Positions 8,295 to 18,199 are shown, counted from the stretch's first letter. The stretch: 31,108 nt of DNA from Selaginella moellendorffii (GCF_000143415.4 NW_003314377.1:441375-472482), one strand, 5' to 3'. The notes: generated by a model not told the origin, from the sequence alone. A program made the numbers and translations.

Positions 8295-10274
8295 ATGGCA
8301 AATCAGCAATCTCCTCCTTTGACTTTAGAGTAATAGTTGGTACAATTGCTTGATGCTATGTGCTTACAATTGAACAACCAAACTCAGTTGATAGCAACAT
8401 TCATGGCACGTGGTATAACTTCTCTTGCTCTTGGTGCCAATCCTTGCATTCAGCTGGAGTTTTTTCGTGGGAATCCTGGGGATGATGTGTACTATTGGTT
8501 CAATCACTTCACAGTGATTGCCACATATCATTCTTGGGATGATATTCGACATTTGCATGAGTTTCCCACATGTCTCCAAGGGACGGCGTTGCAGTGGTAC
8601 ATGTAAGCAACCAAAGGGAACAACTCGAGAAACGATCTATGGGGTTCAAATATAGAGGGAAAGGGTCTATGTATAAGAGTGCACCCCCTTTTCCAATCAG
8701 TCAAGGGTTTTGGGATAGTTGGAGTTAAGCGTCTTTAGGTTTGAATAGTACTAGGCTGGGTGACCTCCCGGGAAGTCCAAACTCAGGAGTTTACATTTGG
8801 TATCAGAGGGGTCTCGGGTCCGACTTTGTTGGTTAGCTAGAGGAATCACACCACATGTTGATTGACATCTGGCTGGTCCAGTTTGCTCCTGTTGGGCTCG
8901 ACTTGAGGGGTAGGGTGTCAAGAGAGCGGGGCTCTCGGGAGAGCTGTGGCTCTCAGCTTCCATTCACGAGGGTGTGAACTTGCAGGGAAGCATGGTGGAT
9001 TGTAAGCAACCAAAGGGAACGACTCGAGAAACGATCCATGGGGTTCAAATATAGAGGGAAAGGGCCCATGCACCCCCTTTTCCAATCGGTCAAGGGTTTT
9101 GGGATAGTTGGAGTTAAGCGTCCTTAGGTTTGAATAGTACTAGGCTGGGTGACCTCCCAGGAAGTCCAAACTCAAGAGTTTACATTTGGTATCAGAGGGG
9201 TCTCGGGTCCGACTTTGTTGGTTAGCTAGAGGAATCACACCACATGTTGATTGACATCTGGCTGGTCCAGTTTGCTCCTGTTGGGCTCGACCTGAGGGGT
9301 AGGGTGTCAAGAGAGTTGGGCTCTCGGGAGAGCTGCGGCTCTCAGCTTCCGTTCACGAGGGTGTGAATTTGCAGGGAAGCATGGTGGATTGTAAGCAACC
9401 AAAGGGAACGACTCGAGAAACGATCCATGGGGTTCAAATATAGAGGGAAAGGGCCCATGCACCCCCTTTTCCAATCGGTCAAGGGTTTTGGGATAGTTGG
9501 AGTTAAGTGTCCTTAGGTTTGAATAGTACTAAGGCTGGGTGACCTCCCGGGAAGTCCAAACTCAAGAGCTTACAGTACAATGGTTTGAGTGCAGCCACTT
9601 GTGGGGATTGGAGTGTTCTCCCGGACGTCTTCAAACACGCATTTGGACATGCCGACGATTGTGATGAGGCCTTCCAACAATTATATCATCTTCACCAAGG
9701 GCCATCTGAGTCGGTGATGCAATTTGGCTTTCGTTTCCGAAGTCTTTTGCTTTGTGCGAAGCCAAATATGTTAGAGCGGATTAAGCTAGGAATGTTGTGG
9801 CCAGCACTTCATCAAGATCTTGTCAGACTTATGCATGCACTTGCTCCAGCAACTCTTGACGATGTTTTTCGCTTGGCACAACATTATGAGACGTCGTCTC
9901 GTCCACTTCTCGCTGCCCATCCTTCTGCTCCTCTTCCTGTAGGTGATGGTTCTGTTCCAATGGAGGTTGGTGCTGCTACTGCTTGAGTCTAAGGACAAGG
10001 GCAAGGACATGGTCGTGGCCATGACATTTGCTGTTGGGCATGTGATGAAGTTGAGCATACCTATTGGCATTGTTGGCATTTTTCGGATTGGCAACCTCCA
10101 TTTCTTGGGTGGAGACCTTGGCATCAACAACATCTTGTTGGTGTTGTTGTAGTGGGAGGTCTAGACACTGCAATACATTTGGGAAACGAAAAGTTGCTAT
10201 TTACACTTGCGTCGTGCAGCATAACCAGTTTTCATTCTTTATGGCAACGGCCGTACACATGCATGTGCACGGGA
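8295..10274 (+). pseudogene. gypsy-1 gag, interrupted by a TRIM
   Basis: The frame begins at ATG 8295, runs to 8601, and resumes at 9580 once the TRIM and one copy of its GTACA target are ignored. The junction reads smoothly through ..LQWYNGLSAATCGDW. Recognisable parts are the Gag capsid-like region (FFRGNPGDDVYYWF; LQGTALQWY; ESVMQFGFRFRSLL) and, after an RG/QG-rich linker, a CCHC zinc knuckle C-X2-C-X4-H-X4-C at 10032-10073. In-frame stops are TAA 8331, TAG 8334, TGA 9984 and TAA 9990, each one C-to-T step from CAA, CAG, CGA and CAA. The frame ends at TGA near 10272. It is clearly non-functional. Confidence 0.85.
8597..9579 (+). mobile_element. Tandem TRIM: three LTRs, two internal domains, with TSD
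   Basis: LTRs lie at 8602-8795, 9001-9184 and 9390-9574. Two 205-bp internal domains lie at 8796-9000 and 9185-9389. Each internal domain starts with tttggtatcagagg, a near-perfect primer-binding site for initiator tRNA-Met. LTRs begin TGTAAGCAACC and end TTACA. The whole unit is flanked by GTACA (8597-8601 and 9575-9579), a 5-bp target duplication inside gypsy-1 gag. LTR1 differs from LTR2 and LTR3 by a roughly 10-bp segment (tctatgtataagag versus cccatg), while LTR2 and LTR3 are nearly identical. No protein is encoded; enzymes must come from another element. The near-identity of repeats shows it is much younger than gypsy-1. Confidence 0.93.
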
Positions 10275-11866
10275 TGAGGCGGACCTGGTTGTGTGTGTGG
10301 GTGATTTCGAGCTTGAGTTGCAATCCTTGCGGGTGGTGCTGAGTCAAGCTTTTGACCTCATCCTTGGTATGAATTGGTTGCAGCGCAATCATGCCAAATG
10401 TGACTTTGAGGCTTCTCCCCCTTGTTTCATACTTCATTATGTTTCATCCATTCCTCTCACTTTTGTACCTCTTCGTCCCTCTATTTCTACTTCTGCTTCC
10501 ATTACTTTTGTTCCCCTATTATTTCCTCCTATGTTTCCGTCTTGTTCTCTTCCCTTTTCCAGTCCCTTCAACAATCTTTGTGTTGTAGAGGTTGGCCGGC
10601 TTATGAAGGAGTATTCTAATCTCTTTGACTTTGACATATCGTCTGGGGCCAAGATTGCCACACGTCATCCGATTCCAAATGGGGATGCTCATTTAATCAA
10701 GGTTCCTGTTCGTTGTCGGTCACCCAAAGAGATCAAGATTTTATGCGCAAATGTTAAAGAAATGTTAGAGAAGGGTGTTATTCGGAAGTCGCAATGTCCT
10801 TGGGTATGTGAACCTTATCTTGTGATGAAGCCTGATGGGAGTATTTGTTTATGCATCAACTATCATCCGTTAAACGAAGTGACGATCCCAGATGTGTACC
10901 CTCTTCTTTACACTACTGATCTCTTGGATTGTTTAAGGCGAAGTCATTGGTTCACCAAGCTAGATCTTGCTTTTGGGTATTGGCAAGTACCAATGGCCGA
11001 AGAAGATATTCCTTAGACTGCTTTTTGTATACCATTTGGATTGTATGAGTTCTTGGTGATGCCATTTGGTTTGAACAATGCTCCAACAACTTTCCAACGG
11101 ATGATGGACGAGGTCCATTGCGATATGCTAGAGGTGACTGCTGACTTCATTGATGATGTCTTGATCCACTCGGAGGGGACATGGGAGGAGCATGTTTGTG
11201 ATGTTCATAAAGTGTTGGATTGGTTATGGGACGTTGGTTTAAAGTTGAAGTGGTCAAAGTGCGTGTTTGGTTCCAAGGACACAATTTATCTTGGGTACTA
11301 TATTTCTCATGAGGGTTTGCAAATTGATCTTGACAAACTTGTGGCTATTCCAAAGTTCCCTACTCTGAAGTGTGTAAATGATGTGTAGTGCTTTTTGGGC
11401 AAGGTGCAGTATCTCGGTCGCTTTGTGGATCATCTTTTTGATCGCACTGCACCATTGCAAGCGTTGCTGGAGTCATCAACATCATCTTTCATCTGGTCTC
11501 CGGATTGTCAGCAGGCATTCATGAATCTCAAAGAGCTATTGACGACTCATCCAGTTTTGGCATATCCTGACTATACTCGACCTTTTATTTTGCGCGTGGA
11601 TGCTTCTGACATTGGTGTTGAAGGAGTGTTGATGCAAGAAAGCTTGAGTGTGCCTTGTCAGTGCCATCCCATTGTGTATATAAGCCATACATTACAACCA
11701 GCGGAGATGAACTACTCCACGATAGAGAAGGAGTGTTTAGCAACACTCTGGGGTTTTGAGAAACTTCAGGCATATCTACATGGTTCTCGGACGTTATTTG
11801 AAGATGACCATACTGCCGTCACTTCATTAGTGAAACGGAAGAACTTCGTTAGTTGTACTGCTAGGT
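10275..11866 (+). pseudogene. gypsy-1 pol: protease end, reverse transcriptase, partial RNase H
   Basis: One frame holds the end of the protease (ILGMNWL at 10360-10380), then reverse transcriptase: FTKLDLAFGYWQ near 10950, FLVMPFGLNNAPTTFQ near 11053, and the catalytic FIDDV box at 11146-11160 in place of the common YxDD. RNase H follows (LRVDASD near 11590, YSTIEKECLA near 11712, DDHTAV near 11802) but stops before its C-terminal half. No D-S/T-G protease active site was seen upstream, so that end is damaged. Stops TAG 11014 and TAG 11386 are both C-to-T from CAG. Pol is in a different frame from gag (frame of 10291 versus frame of 8295), with decay in between. Confidence 0.88.
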
Positions 11867-12978
11867 GGGTATATGGGACATCATCGTGTAACTGAGAAGC
11901 TGGGCAGGTTTTCTATTGGCCGAAGATGCGGCGTGATGTTATCCGGTATGCATAGTTGCATTTGGTGCCAAACTCGTAATATTCCCCCTCATGTCGTGGA
12001 AGGACGGTTGGAGTCAATTACAATTTCTCATCCATTTGAGTTAGTGGAATTTGATCTTATGGGACCTTTTCCACGGTCGATTGCTGGCAATGAGTATGTT
12101 ATTATTGTTTTTGACTATTCGACTCGTTGGGTGGAAGTTGGTGCTCTTGCTAGCACCTTTGCAACTGTTGTTGGATACTTCCTCCTCAATCAAGTGGTGT
12201 TCCAGCATTCTTGTCTAGAGCAGATTCTTTCGGATAATGGTTGCACATCTATAGCTGAGGCATTTCATGTTCTGACGTCTCAGTTGGGAATATGTCACAC
12301 TTTCACAAGTGCTTATCATCCATAATCAGACAGTTTAGAGGAACGGCTTGTTCGGACATTCAAAAGGATGATTGCAAAGTATATGAACTTTTAGCATTCG
12401 GATTAGGATGGTTATTTGCCGTCTCTTCGGTATACATATGTCACAAGGGTGCAGAGTTCTATTGGTGCTTCACCATATAAACTCTTATATGGTCATGATC
12501 TAATATTACCAATGGAGCTGGGTTTACTGTTGCAATTGCCACGAGCTACCAATGCTAGGTCGTGAGATCAGTATTTGATAAGTATTCTTCCACTTGTCTG
12601 AGTAGAGTTTGCCAAACACTTAGGCTGCATATAAGTGGGACAATAACATCGCTACAACTCCCATCATCGTCCACTTGTGGAGTACAAAGTGGATGATTTG
12701 GTGTTAATTTGTTTTCCCCATCTTACGGTACGTGGTTTATCTAAGGGGCTCCTTGCGCAGTGGAAAGGACCGTATCGGGTGTTGCGGCAAGTTGAACCAC
12801 AAGTTTATGAGGTTCGGCATGACGTCTAGCAGGTTGATCCTCCAGAGATTATACATGTGCAGCGGTTGAAATGCTTTATACAAAGAGATCAGGAGCAGTT
12901 AATACCATTTATAGATCTAACAATGCCTCCTCCTGATGTTCCTCTAGATCCTAGCCTGTCTATAAGAGAACCCTGATG
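11867..12978 (+). pseudogene. gypsy-1 integrase
   Basis: Two frames alternate. A first gives FYWPKMRRDVIRY near 11912, part of the zinc-binding domain. A second gives CIWCQTRN and the catalytic core: FDLMGPFP near 12050, ILSDNG near 12227 and, after a TAA at 12324 (one step from CAA), the glutamate region LEERLVRTF. The C-terminal domain follows in yet other frames (SSIGASPYKLLYGHD near 12450, GPYRVL near 12769). All three DDE positions can be located, but in broken frames. No chromodomain is seen before the polypurine tract. Confidence 0.85.
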
Positions 12979-12989
12979 GTCTTCCATTA

Positions 12990-13008
12990 TTCTAAGAGGA
13001 GGGGATGA
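12990..13008 (+). other. gypsy-1 polypurine tract
   Basis: taagaggaggggatga lies immediately before the 3' LTR, the usual place for plus-strand priming. Confidence 0.75.
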
Positions 13009-13184
13009 TGTGAGGGCCAAGTGTACAGCTATGAGGCCATATACTAATATTAGCGTAGTGGGATTTTGGTAGCCGTCAGATTGGTTTCAATCCGGACCAC
13101 TCGCTCCTGTATGTAAGTTAGGGATTTTGGGTTAATTGATATGCATATTTTCTGTATTCTCTTTCCATATTCCATGCACTCACA
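13009..13184 (+). repeat. gypsy-1 3' LTR
   Basis: A 176-bp partner of 7922-8096 with the same TGTGAGGGCC start and CACTCACA end. It retains more CG and CC positions than the 5' LTR. Confidence 0.93.
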
Positions 13185-13204
13185 ATTTAGCAACTTTATT
13201 ATTA

Positions 13205-13950
13205 TTAAAATGTTTATAAATGATAAGTGATAAATGCGGAAGGCAAATCAAATCCACGGTTTGCATCTGGAGGATGATCATCAATGTGAAGAAATCCCTA
13301 CATGAATGGAACATGAATAGAAACTTGCAGAGGAATCTCCACAGCAGCAGGATCTTTGCGATCTTCTGCCGGTGTGAATCTCATCAGTCTAACCACGACC
13401 AAAACTCCACATTTCAGCAATCCAACAAAGCCTTTAGCGTGTGGCCATACAAATGAACAAACCATGGTATTATCTGGAGGATCATAATGTCAACGTAGTC
13501 GACTGCCTCGATACCTGAAGAGTAACAGTTCCAAGAAGAACCATCGTTTTCTCGAAACGAAATGATGATGGATCCCCTTGCATTCCCGCTGCCAGCCAAA
13601 TACCGGCTTGTGTAGAACCGAGACCAATCCACCTGGGCTCTCCAAGTGACTACAAGATCAAGCTCGCTGTTCATGCCAGCTTCATACTCAAGTAAAAGAG
13701 AGCCTGAAGAGGAGGCAAGCACCTGACTTGGAGCAGAGTTGACTATTGTCCACAAAGTTGATGCCTATTTCTTCACTGAGATCTCTAGCCAAGTGCTTTG
13801 CCAAGCTCTCCTCCAGCTCTAGATAGACACTACTTGTAGTTGCAAGCGGGCACTTGCCTTCCATCTTTGAGCCAGAGTGTCCAGCCTTGTAGCTTGGATG
13901 ACAGATCTTCCGAAACTGCTGGCTTTTGCAAAACAACTGTCAAGATTAAC
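13205..13950 (-). pseudogene. PIGT: PIG-T pseudogene, third copy (partial, C-terminal half)
   Basis: On the minus strand, PIG-T family blocks run in order: VVLQK near 13940, GKCPLATTSSVYLELEESL near 13830, a frameshift, then APSQVLASSSGSLLLEYEAG, DLVVTW near 13650, YLAGSGNARGSIIISFREN near 13590, IIPWFVHLYGHTLKALLD near 13440, FTPAEDRKDPAAVEI near 13375, and DDHPPDANRGFDLPSAF near 13225. It retains the IIPWFVHLYGHTL and GFDLPSAF parts that are scrambled in the two arm copies, so it is not simply a third copy of the arm. No introns are visible across this span. It lies about 20 bp from the gypsy-1 3' LTR, and upstream coding is lost beyond about 13950. Confidence 0.82.
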
Positions 13951-13967
13951 ATCCAATTTTGAATATT

Positions 13968-14790
13968 AAGGCTATTGGGATGAAAAAAAATTTAATCAAC
14001 TTATACAAAAATAACAAGATCGTTAGTATTACTACATTTTTATAGTATCCATTGCAATGACAAAAATCCATAGTTCATACCTATCACTATATATCATTAG
14101 TATTAGCTATGATTTGTATTTGATTCATTTATTTTTTAAAATTACACCTTATAAATCTTTATCATTTATATGTATTTTCTTAACAATGTAGGTATCATGT
14201 ATAGTGAAATCATTGTAGAGAAATAGTTTATGTTTTTCTTAGAAAAACTTGCAAGGTGGTGAGTGACTTTACCTAATGTAATCTATAAATCATGTAATTT
14301 TATTTTGAAATCACAACTTTGGGAATATTGTCTCATATGCAAGTTTGTCTTCAAATCAAAGTAACTAATGCAGTAGCAAAACATTAGCACATTAGATGAG
14401 TTGCAATGATTGGCTACTATAGTTTTCACTTCTAGTTCTACCCTTACCTAATCACTAAAGGATTAGAATTTCTTTACCACAAATTAGGCCATCATGAAAA
14501 GCACTCTAAAGAAAGTGTTATACATTGTCATATTCCTTTAGCTGGTTTTTGTAATACAAACATAGAAATGTACAACAAATTTAATAAAGATTTTATATGT
14601 GCTACAATGACACAAGATATGAATCTTCCCTTTTCCTTTGAGACCATTGATAAGTTTCATATGCTACTAAGTTATTTCTCATAAAAGCAAGAACAACAAT
14701 ATGGTTAAGGTTTTCAAAGTTTCTTCTTCTGTTAGTTATTTTGAATTTAGTGCTGAGAATTCCATAGAATATATATATGGATGTACTAGT
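13968..14790 (+). repeat. Direct duplication, first copy
   Basis: AT-rich unit matched in the same orientation by 15583-16363. Anchors are cattgcaatgacaaaaatcc, ttatgtttttcttagaaaaa, gtgagtgactttacct, gattttatatgtgctacaa and the end atactagttat. By eye about one position in five differs, with many small indels. No coding content recognised. Confidence 0.85.
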
Positions 14791-15582
14791 TATTAATTTA
14801 CAAGGATTAAGTTCAAAGCAAAGGGAGTCTTTGGCTACAAAATACACTAGCAATGCAAAGGTGTGCAATCTTAAAGTAGTGGCACAAATTCCACATTTGC
14901 AATTATAAGGATGAACACAATCCTAATGAAACACTTGCAAGGTGTGGAGATTCTAGAACTCTATTGTCTCCATTAAAAATTTAAATTTTTTGTACCAACT
15001 AACAAAGAATAATATATACTAAGCAAATGTATCTACCACCTTGTTAATAAAGATAAAATAGAACTAGGCTATGTGAGTTTTCTAGGAAAAGTGATTCCAT
15101 ATCAAGGATTGTGCCAAATTCCTAAAATTTGCTGCCTTTGTTTTTAAAGTGCTAATCCTTTGTTCTAACTTTTTAAATTAATTATAATGAACAAAACATT
15201 TATTACATGGATTGCCCATGGAAATGCATAATTTTATATTGGGAGTAGAGTTATATTTCACCAATGAGCATGATGAGATCCAAATTGCAATATCCCTTGT
15301 GTATTGAAAATTACAAATGAAAAGTTTAACTTACCTCGATTGCAATTTAGTGGGTGCTAGTTGAAATTAGCAAGGATCTGAGCTCTACTAAGAAAAGCAG
15401 AATTGCAAAGTTTTAGATGATATTTATTTAGGTTATATGATATTAATACTATTGAAAGTTAAATAGTAAATGGAAACTGTAAGTAAGTTTTTATGAAAAT
15501 GGAGCAATGCATAATTGAATTGTATCATAGAAAGTATCTGTAAGAGAAATAAATTCACCAATTATGAATATGGAATCTGTTG
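14791..15582. other. AT-rich spacer between duplicated blocks
   Basis: No gene recognised. Around 15195-15240 the text atggattgcccatggaaatgcat resembles 30112-30135 (atggattgtccatgaaaatgcat), a hint of another dispersed repeat. Confidence 0.45.
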
Positions 15583-16363
15583 GTAAAGAAAGAAATTTTA
15601 ATCAACTTATGGAACAATAAAAAGATCCTGTTATTATTACTACATGTTTTATACTATTCATTGCAATGACAAAAATCCATAGTTTATAATTATTAGCTAT
15701 GATTAGTGTTTGATTAAAAAATTTGAAAAATCACATCTTATAAATCTTTATCATTTCTACATATTTTTTTTAACAATGTAGATATCTAATATAGTGAAAT
15801 TATCCTAGAGAAATAATTTATGTTTTTCTTAGAAAAATTTGCAAGCTGGTGAGTGACTTTACCTATGTAATTTATATATCATGTCATATTTTTTTGAAAG
15901 CCAATTTGTCTGAAATATTGTCTCATATGTGATAAAGTTGTCTTTAAATCAAAGTAAACTAATGCACTAGCAAAACATTTGGATGAGTTTCAATCATTGG
16001 ATAATGTAGTCTTCACTTCCAGTTCTACTGTTATCTAATCACCAAATTAGAATTTATTGATCACAAATCAGGCCATCACTACTAAAAACACTTTAAAGAA
16101 AGCATTATAAATTATCATCTTCTTTTTGCAATACAAACATAGGAATATAAAATAAATGCAATAAAGATTTTATATGTGCTACAAGGATATAAGATATAGT
16201 TGTTCTCTTTTCTTTTGACAGTATTTATAAATGTGCTACTAAATTGTTTCTAAAATAGGTAAGAACAACTACATGCTTAAAGTTTTCAAAGTTTCTCTTG
16301 CTATTAGCTATCTTATTTTAGTGTTGAGAAGTCCATAAAATATATCTATATATACTAGTTATG
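15583..16363 (+). repeat. Direct duplication, second copy
   Basis: Partner of 13968-14790 (see there). It ends at the shared atactagttat just before a short palindromic stretch. Confidence 0.85.
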
Positions 16364-16376
16364 GGGATGGTCCAAA

Positions 16377-16398
16377 GTTGAGTTGAGCTCAATTCAAC
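16377..16398. repeat. Imperfect 22-bp palindrome
   Basis: gttgagttgagctcaattcaac is centred on GAGCTC, with one mismatched pair per arm; related gtcaactcaagtcaac motifs follow. About 260 bp upstream of gypsy-2. Confidence 0.6.
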
Positions 16399-16728
16399 AC
16401 AAGTCAACTCAAGTCAACATAATTAATTAGAAGTCTTACAAAGGAAATATAAATTGAACAAATGAAGGTTCTAACAAACTTTAAAATATTTAAATACGTA
16501 AATATTTGAGTTAAAAGTTTCTATAAGTTTGAATTGTTTAAAAAAAACAAAGTTCACAAGAATCTATCTTTTATAAAGCTATATTAATTTATTATGACTA
16601 TTGTTACAGTTGTTATATTTTGATTTGACTACTTAATATTTTGAATATTTTTATAGTTGTAGATGTCAGGAATCCCCCAATTCTTGCCACATTCCTGATT
16701 CTCGCCGGATTCCTGACCTGCAGACCAC

Positions 16729-16884
16729 ATTCCTGACTCTCGAGACACTTCCCTATTCCTGACTCTCGAGACACTTCCCTATTCCTGACTCTCGAGACAC
16801 TTCCCTATTCCTGACTCTCGAGACACTTCCCTATTCCTGACTCTCGAGACACTTCCCTATTCCTGACTCTCGAGACACTTCTCG
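16729..16884 (+). repeat. 26-bp tandem array in gypsy-2 5' LTR (6 units)
   Basis: Six copies of attcctgactctcgagacac plus ttccct, each carrying the 8-bp palindrome tctcgaga; a degenerate seventh follows. It lies upstream of the TATA box, where repeats could act as enhancer units (inference). Confidence 0.95.
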
Positions 16885-16993
16885 ATTCCTGAGTCTCAGG
16901 CCACATTCCTAATGATGATGTGGCACCTCCTCGACCTCAGCTATATTTAGGCTGTCCTCGATCCAAGAGTGGTGGAGCTTCATCAACCTATAG

Positions 16994-17001
16994 TATATAT
17001 A
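16994..17001 (+). promoter_or_regulatory. gypsy-2 LTR TATA box
   Basis: tatatata in the context atagtatatatagg. Plant initiation about 30 bp downstream would fall at 17023-17026, exactly where the self-complementary segment begins. The same box is at 20783-20790 in the 3' LTR. Confidence 0.7.
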
Positions 17002-17130
17002 GGTTAGCCTTGTTCCATTTCTCCACAATCTGAATCAACACCAGTCTAAGGCCTCTTCTTTGTTTCCACTAGCTTTTCTCTTTGTCTTTTTGCATTTTCC
17101 AGTCTTGATCTTGTCAGGGGTCTTGACAGT

Positions 17131-17146
17131 TTGATTCAGATTGTGG
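17131..17146 (+). other. gypsy-2 primer-binding site complementary to its own LTR
   Basis: ttgattcagattgtgg lies 2 bp after the 5' LTR end. It is the exact 16/16 reverse complement of 17023-17038 (ccacaatctgaatcaa), and again of 20812-20827 in the 3' LTR. It does not match the common tRNA-Met primer site tggtatcagagc. In Tf1 of fission yeast, the 5' end of the transcript folds back on such a site and primes reverse transcription. The spacing from the TATA box puts 17023-17038 at the transcript 5' end. Confidence 0.8.
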
Positions 17147-17227
17147 TTTTTCGTTTTTTGATTTAGCTCGTTTTGATTGTTTGATTACCTTTGCCTTTTT
17201 TTCCCCCTTTTTTCTTTCTTCTTGCCA

Positions 17228-18199
17228 ATGGAGTCTCCAAGCCATCCTGATTTCTTTGCTGAAGTCCTTGCAAAAATCCAGTCTGAGAATACCGAGCTGA
17301 AGGCGACCCTTCTTCGCATGCAGCAGGAGCTTGCTTCACTTTCGGCTCAAGGATCCAGCAAAGTTCTTGAACCGAAGGTGAGCTTCCCGGCGAAATTTTC
17401 AGGCAAGCGTTCGGAGCTTCGCGGATTCCTGAACCAGATGGAGTTGATCTTCGCACTTCAACATCGGCGGTACCCTACTCCCGAGTCTCAAATCGGCGCG
17501 ATTGGGACGTTGCTCGAAGGTGCAGCTTTGTCATGGTTTTCTCCTCTTCTGGAGAAGAGCATGAAAGGGGTCGTGGTTCCAGAGCTGATGGATCTTCAAT
17601 TGTTCAAAGAGAAGCTCGAAGCATGTTTTGGCGAGACGGATCGGGTTCGGGCTGCTACCACAAAGATGAGACGTCTCTCTTAGGGGTCTCGTCCTGCTTC
17701 AATCTACGCTGCAGAGTTCCAACTCCTTGCTTTGGACACTCAGTGGGATGAGCGGGCCCTGATTGACCAATTTCGTTTCGGCCTCAACAACGGTGTCAAG
17801 GATTTGTTGCTCACCATGGAGGATCCCAAGGACCTGTCGGATGCCATCAACAAAGCTGTTAGATGTGACAATCGTCTCTTTGAACGTCGTTAGGAAAGTC
17901 GCCGCGCCGCTGTTTTTCTGTCCCAGACTCAGGAATCCCAGCTTGAGTCTTCGGGGCATACTCCTGAACCTACTGCTCCGGTTCCGATGTATATTTCTGG
18001 TACTCCCCGACTCATTAGAGGGAAGTTGAGTCTTGCTGAGAAGCAACGTCGAATATCTCATAATCTTTGCCTCTATTGTGCTGATCCTAATCACAAAGCA
18101 GCTGTATGTCCCAAGAAGCCTCCTCGACTGCTCGAGTTCACTCTGCCTCAAAGTCCTCCTCTATTGCAGTCGGGAAACGACCCTGTCCAAACAGAGTAG
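17228..18199 (+). pseudogene. gypsy-2 gag (two in-frame TAG stops)
   Basis: A 323-codon frame starting at ATG 17228, the first ATG after the pyrimidine-rich leader. An N-terminal coiled-coil-like stretch (ENTELKATLLRMQQEL) is followed by a capsid-like region (FLNQMELIFALQHRRYP; GAALSWFSPLL; IYAAEFQLLALDTQWDE; LIDQFRFGLNNGVKD). A CCHC zinc knuckle, C-X2-C-X4-H-X4-C, is at 18068-18109. Stops TAG 17681 and TAG 17891 interrupt it; each is a single C-to-T change from CAG. The natural stop is TAG 18197-18199. Its last 94 bp overlap the pol frame, which is one base back. Confidence 0.88.

Larger units (their letters stand above)
7922..13184 (+). mobile_element. gypsy-1: old Ty3/gypsy LTR retrotransposon
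   Basis: The order is LTR, gag with CCHC knuckle, protease end, reverse transcriptase, RNase H, integrase, polypurine tract, LTR. This order defines the Ty3/gypsy (Metaviridae) lineage. The LTRs differ at about 25 of 175 positions by eye, so the insertion is old. Gag is split by a younger TRIM (8602-9574). Coding regions carry at least seven in-frame stops, frameshifts, and a deletion between RNase H and integrase near 11850. No chromodomain follows the integrase. Flanking bases (ttttt and attta) do not form a clean target duplication. The primer-binding region (8097-8115) does not match the usual tRNA-Met sequence. Confidence 0.92.
16664..17128 (+). repeat. gypsy-2 5' LTR
   Basis: A 465-bp LTR with TGTCA at the start and TGACA at the end. 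It is 78 bp longer than the 3' LTR, exactly three units of the internal 26-bp array. Confidence 0.95.

Noticed and set aside
8751-8963. Minus-strand frame in the TRIM
   Set aside because: Shadow frame in a non-coding element.
10391-10661. Phe/Leu-rich frames over the gypsy-1 protease-RT spacer
   Set aside because: Alternative-frame shadows of pol in pyrimidine-rich sequence.
7917-13189. Target-site duplication for gypsy-1
   Set aside because: Flanks are ttttt and attta; in AT-rich DNA a 3/5 match means nothing.
16729-16884. Possible CRISPR-like array (26-bp repeats)
   Set aside because: Units are directly adjacent with no spacers, and the array lies inside an LTR of a plant retrotransposon.
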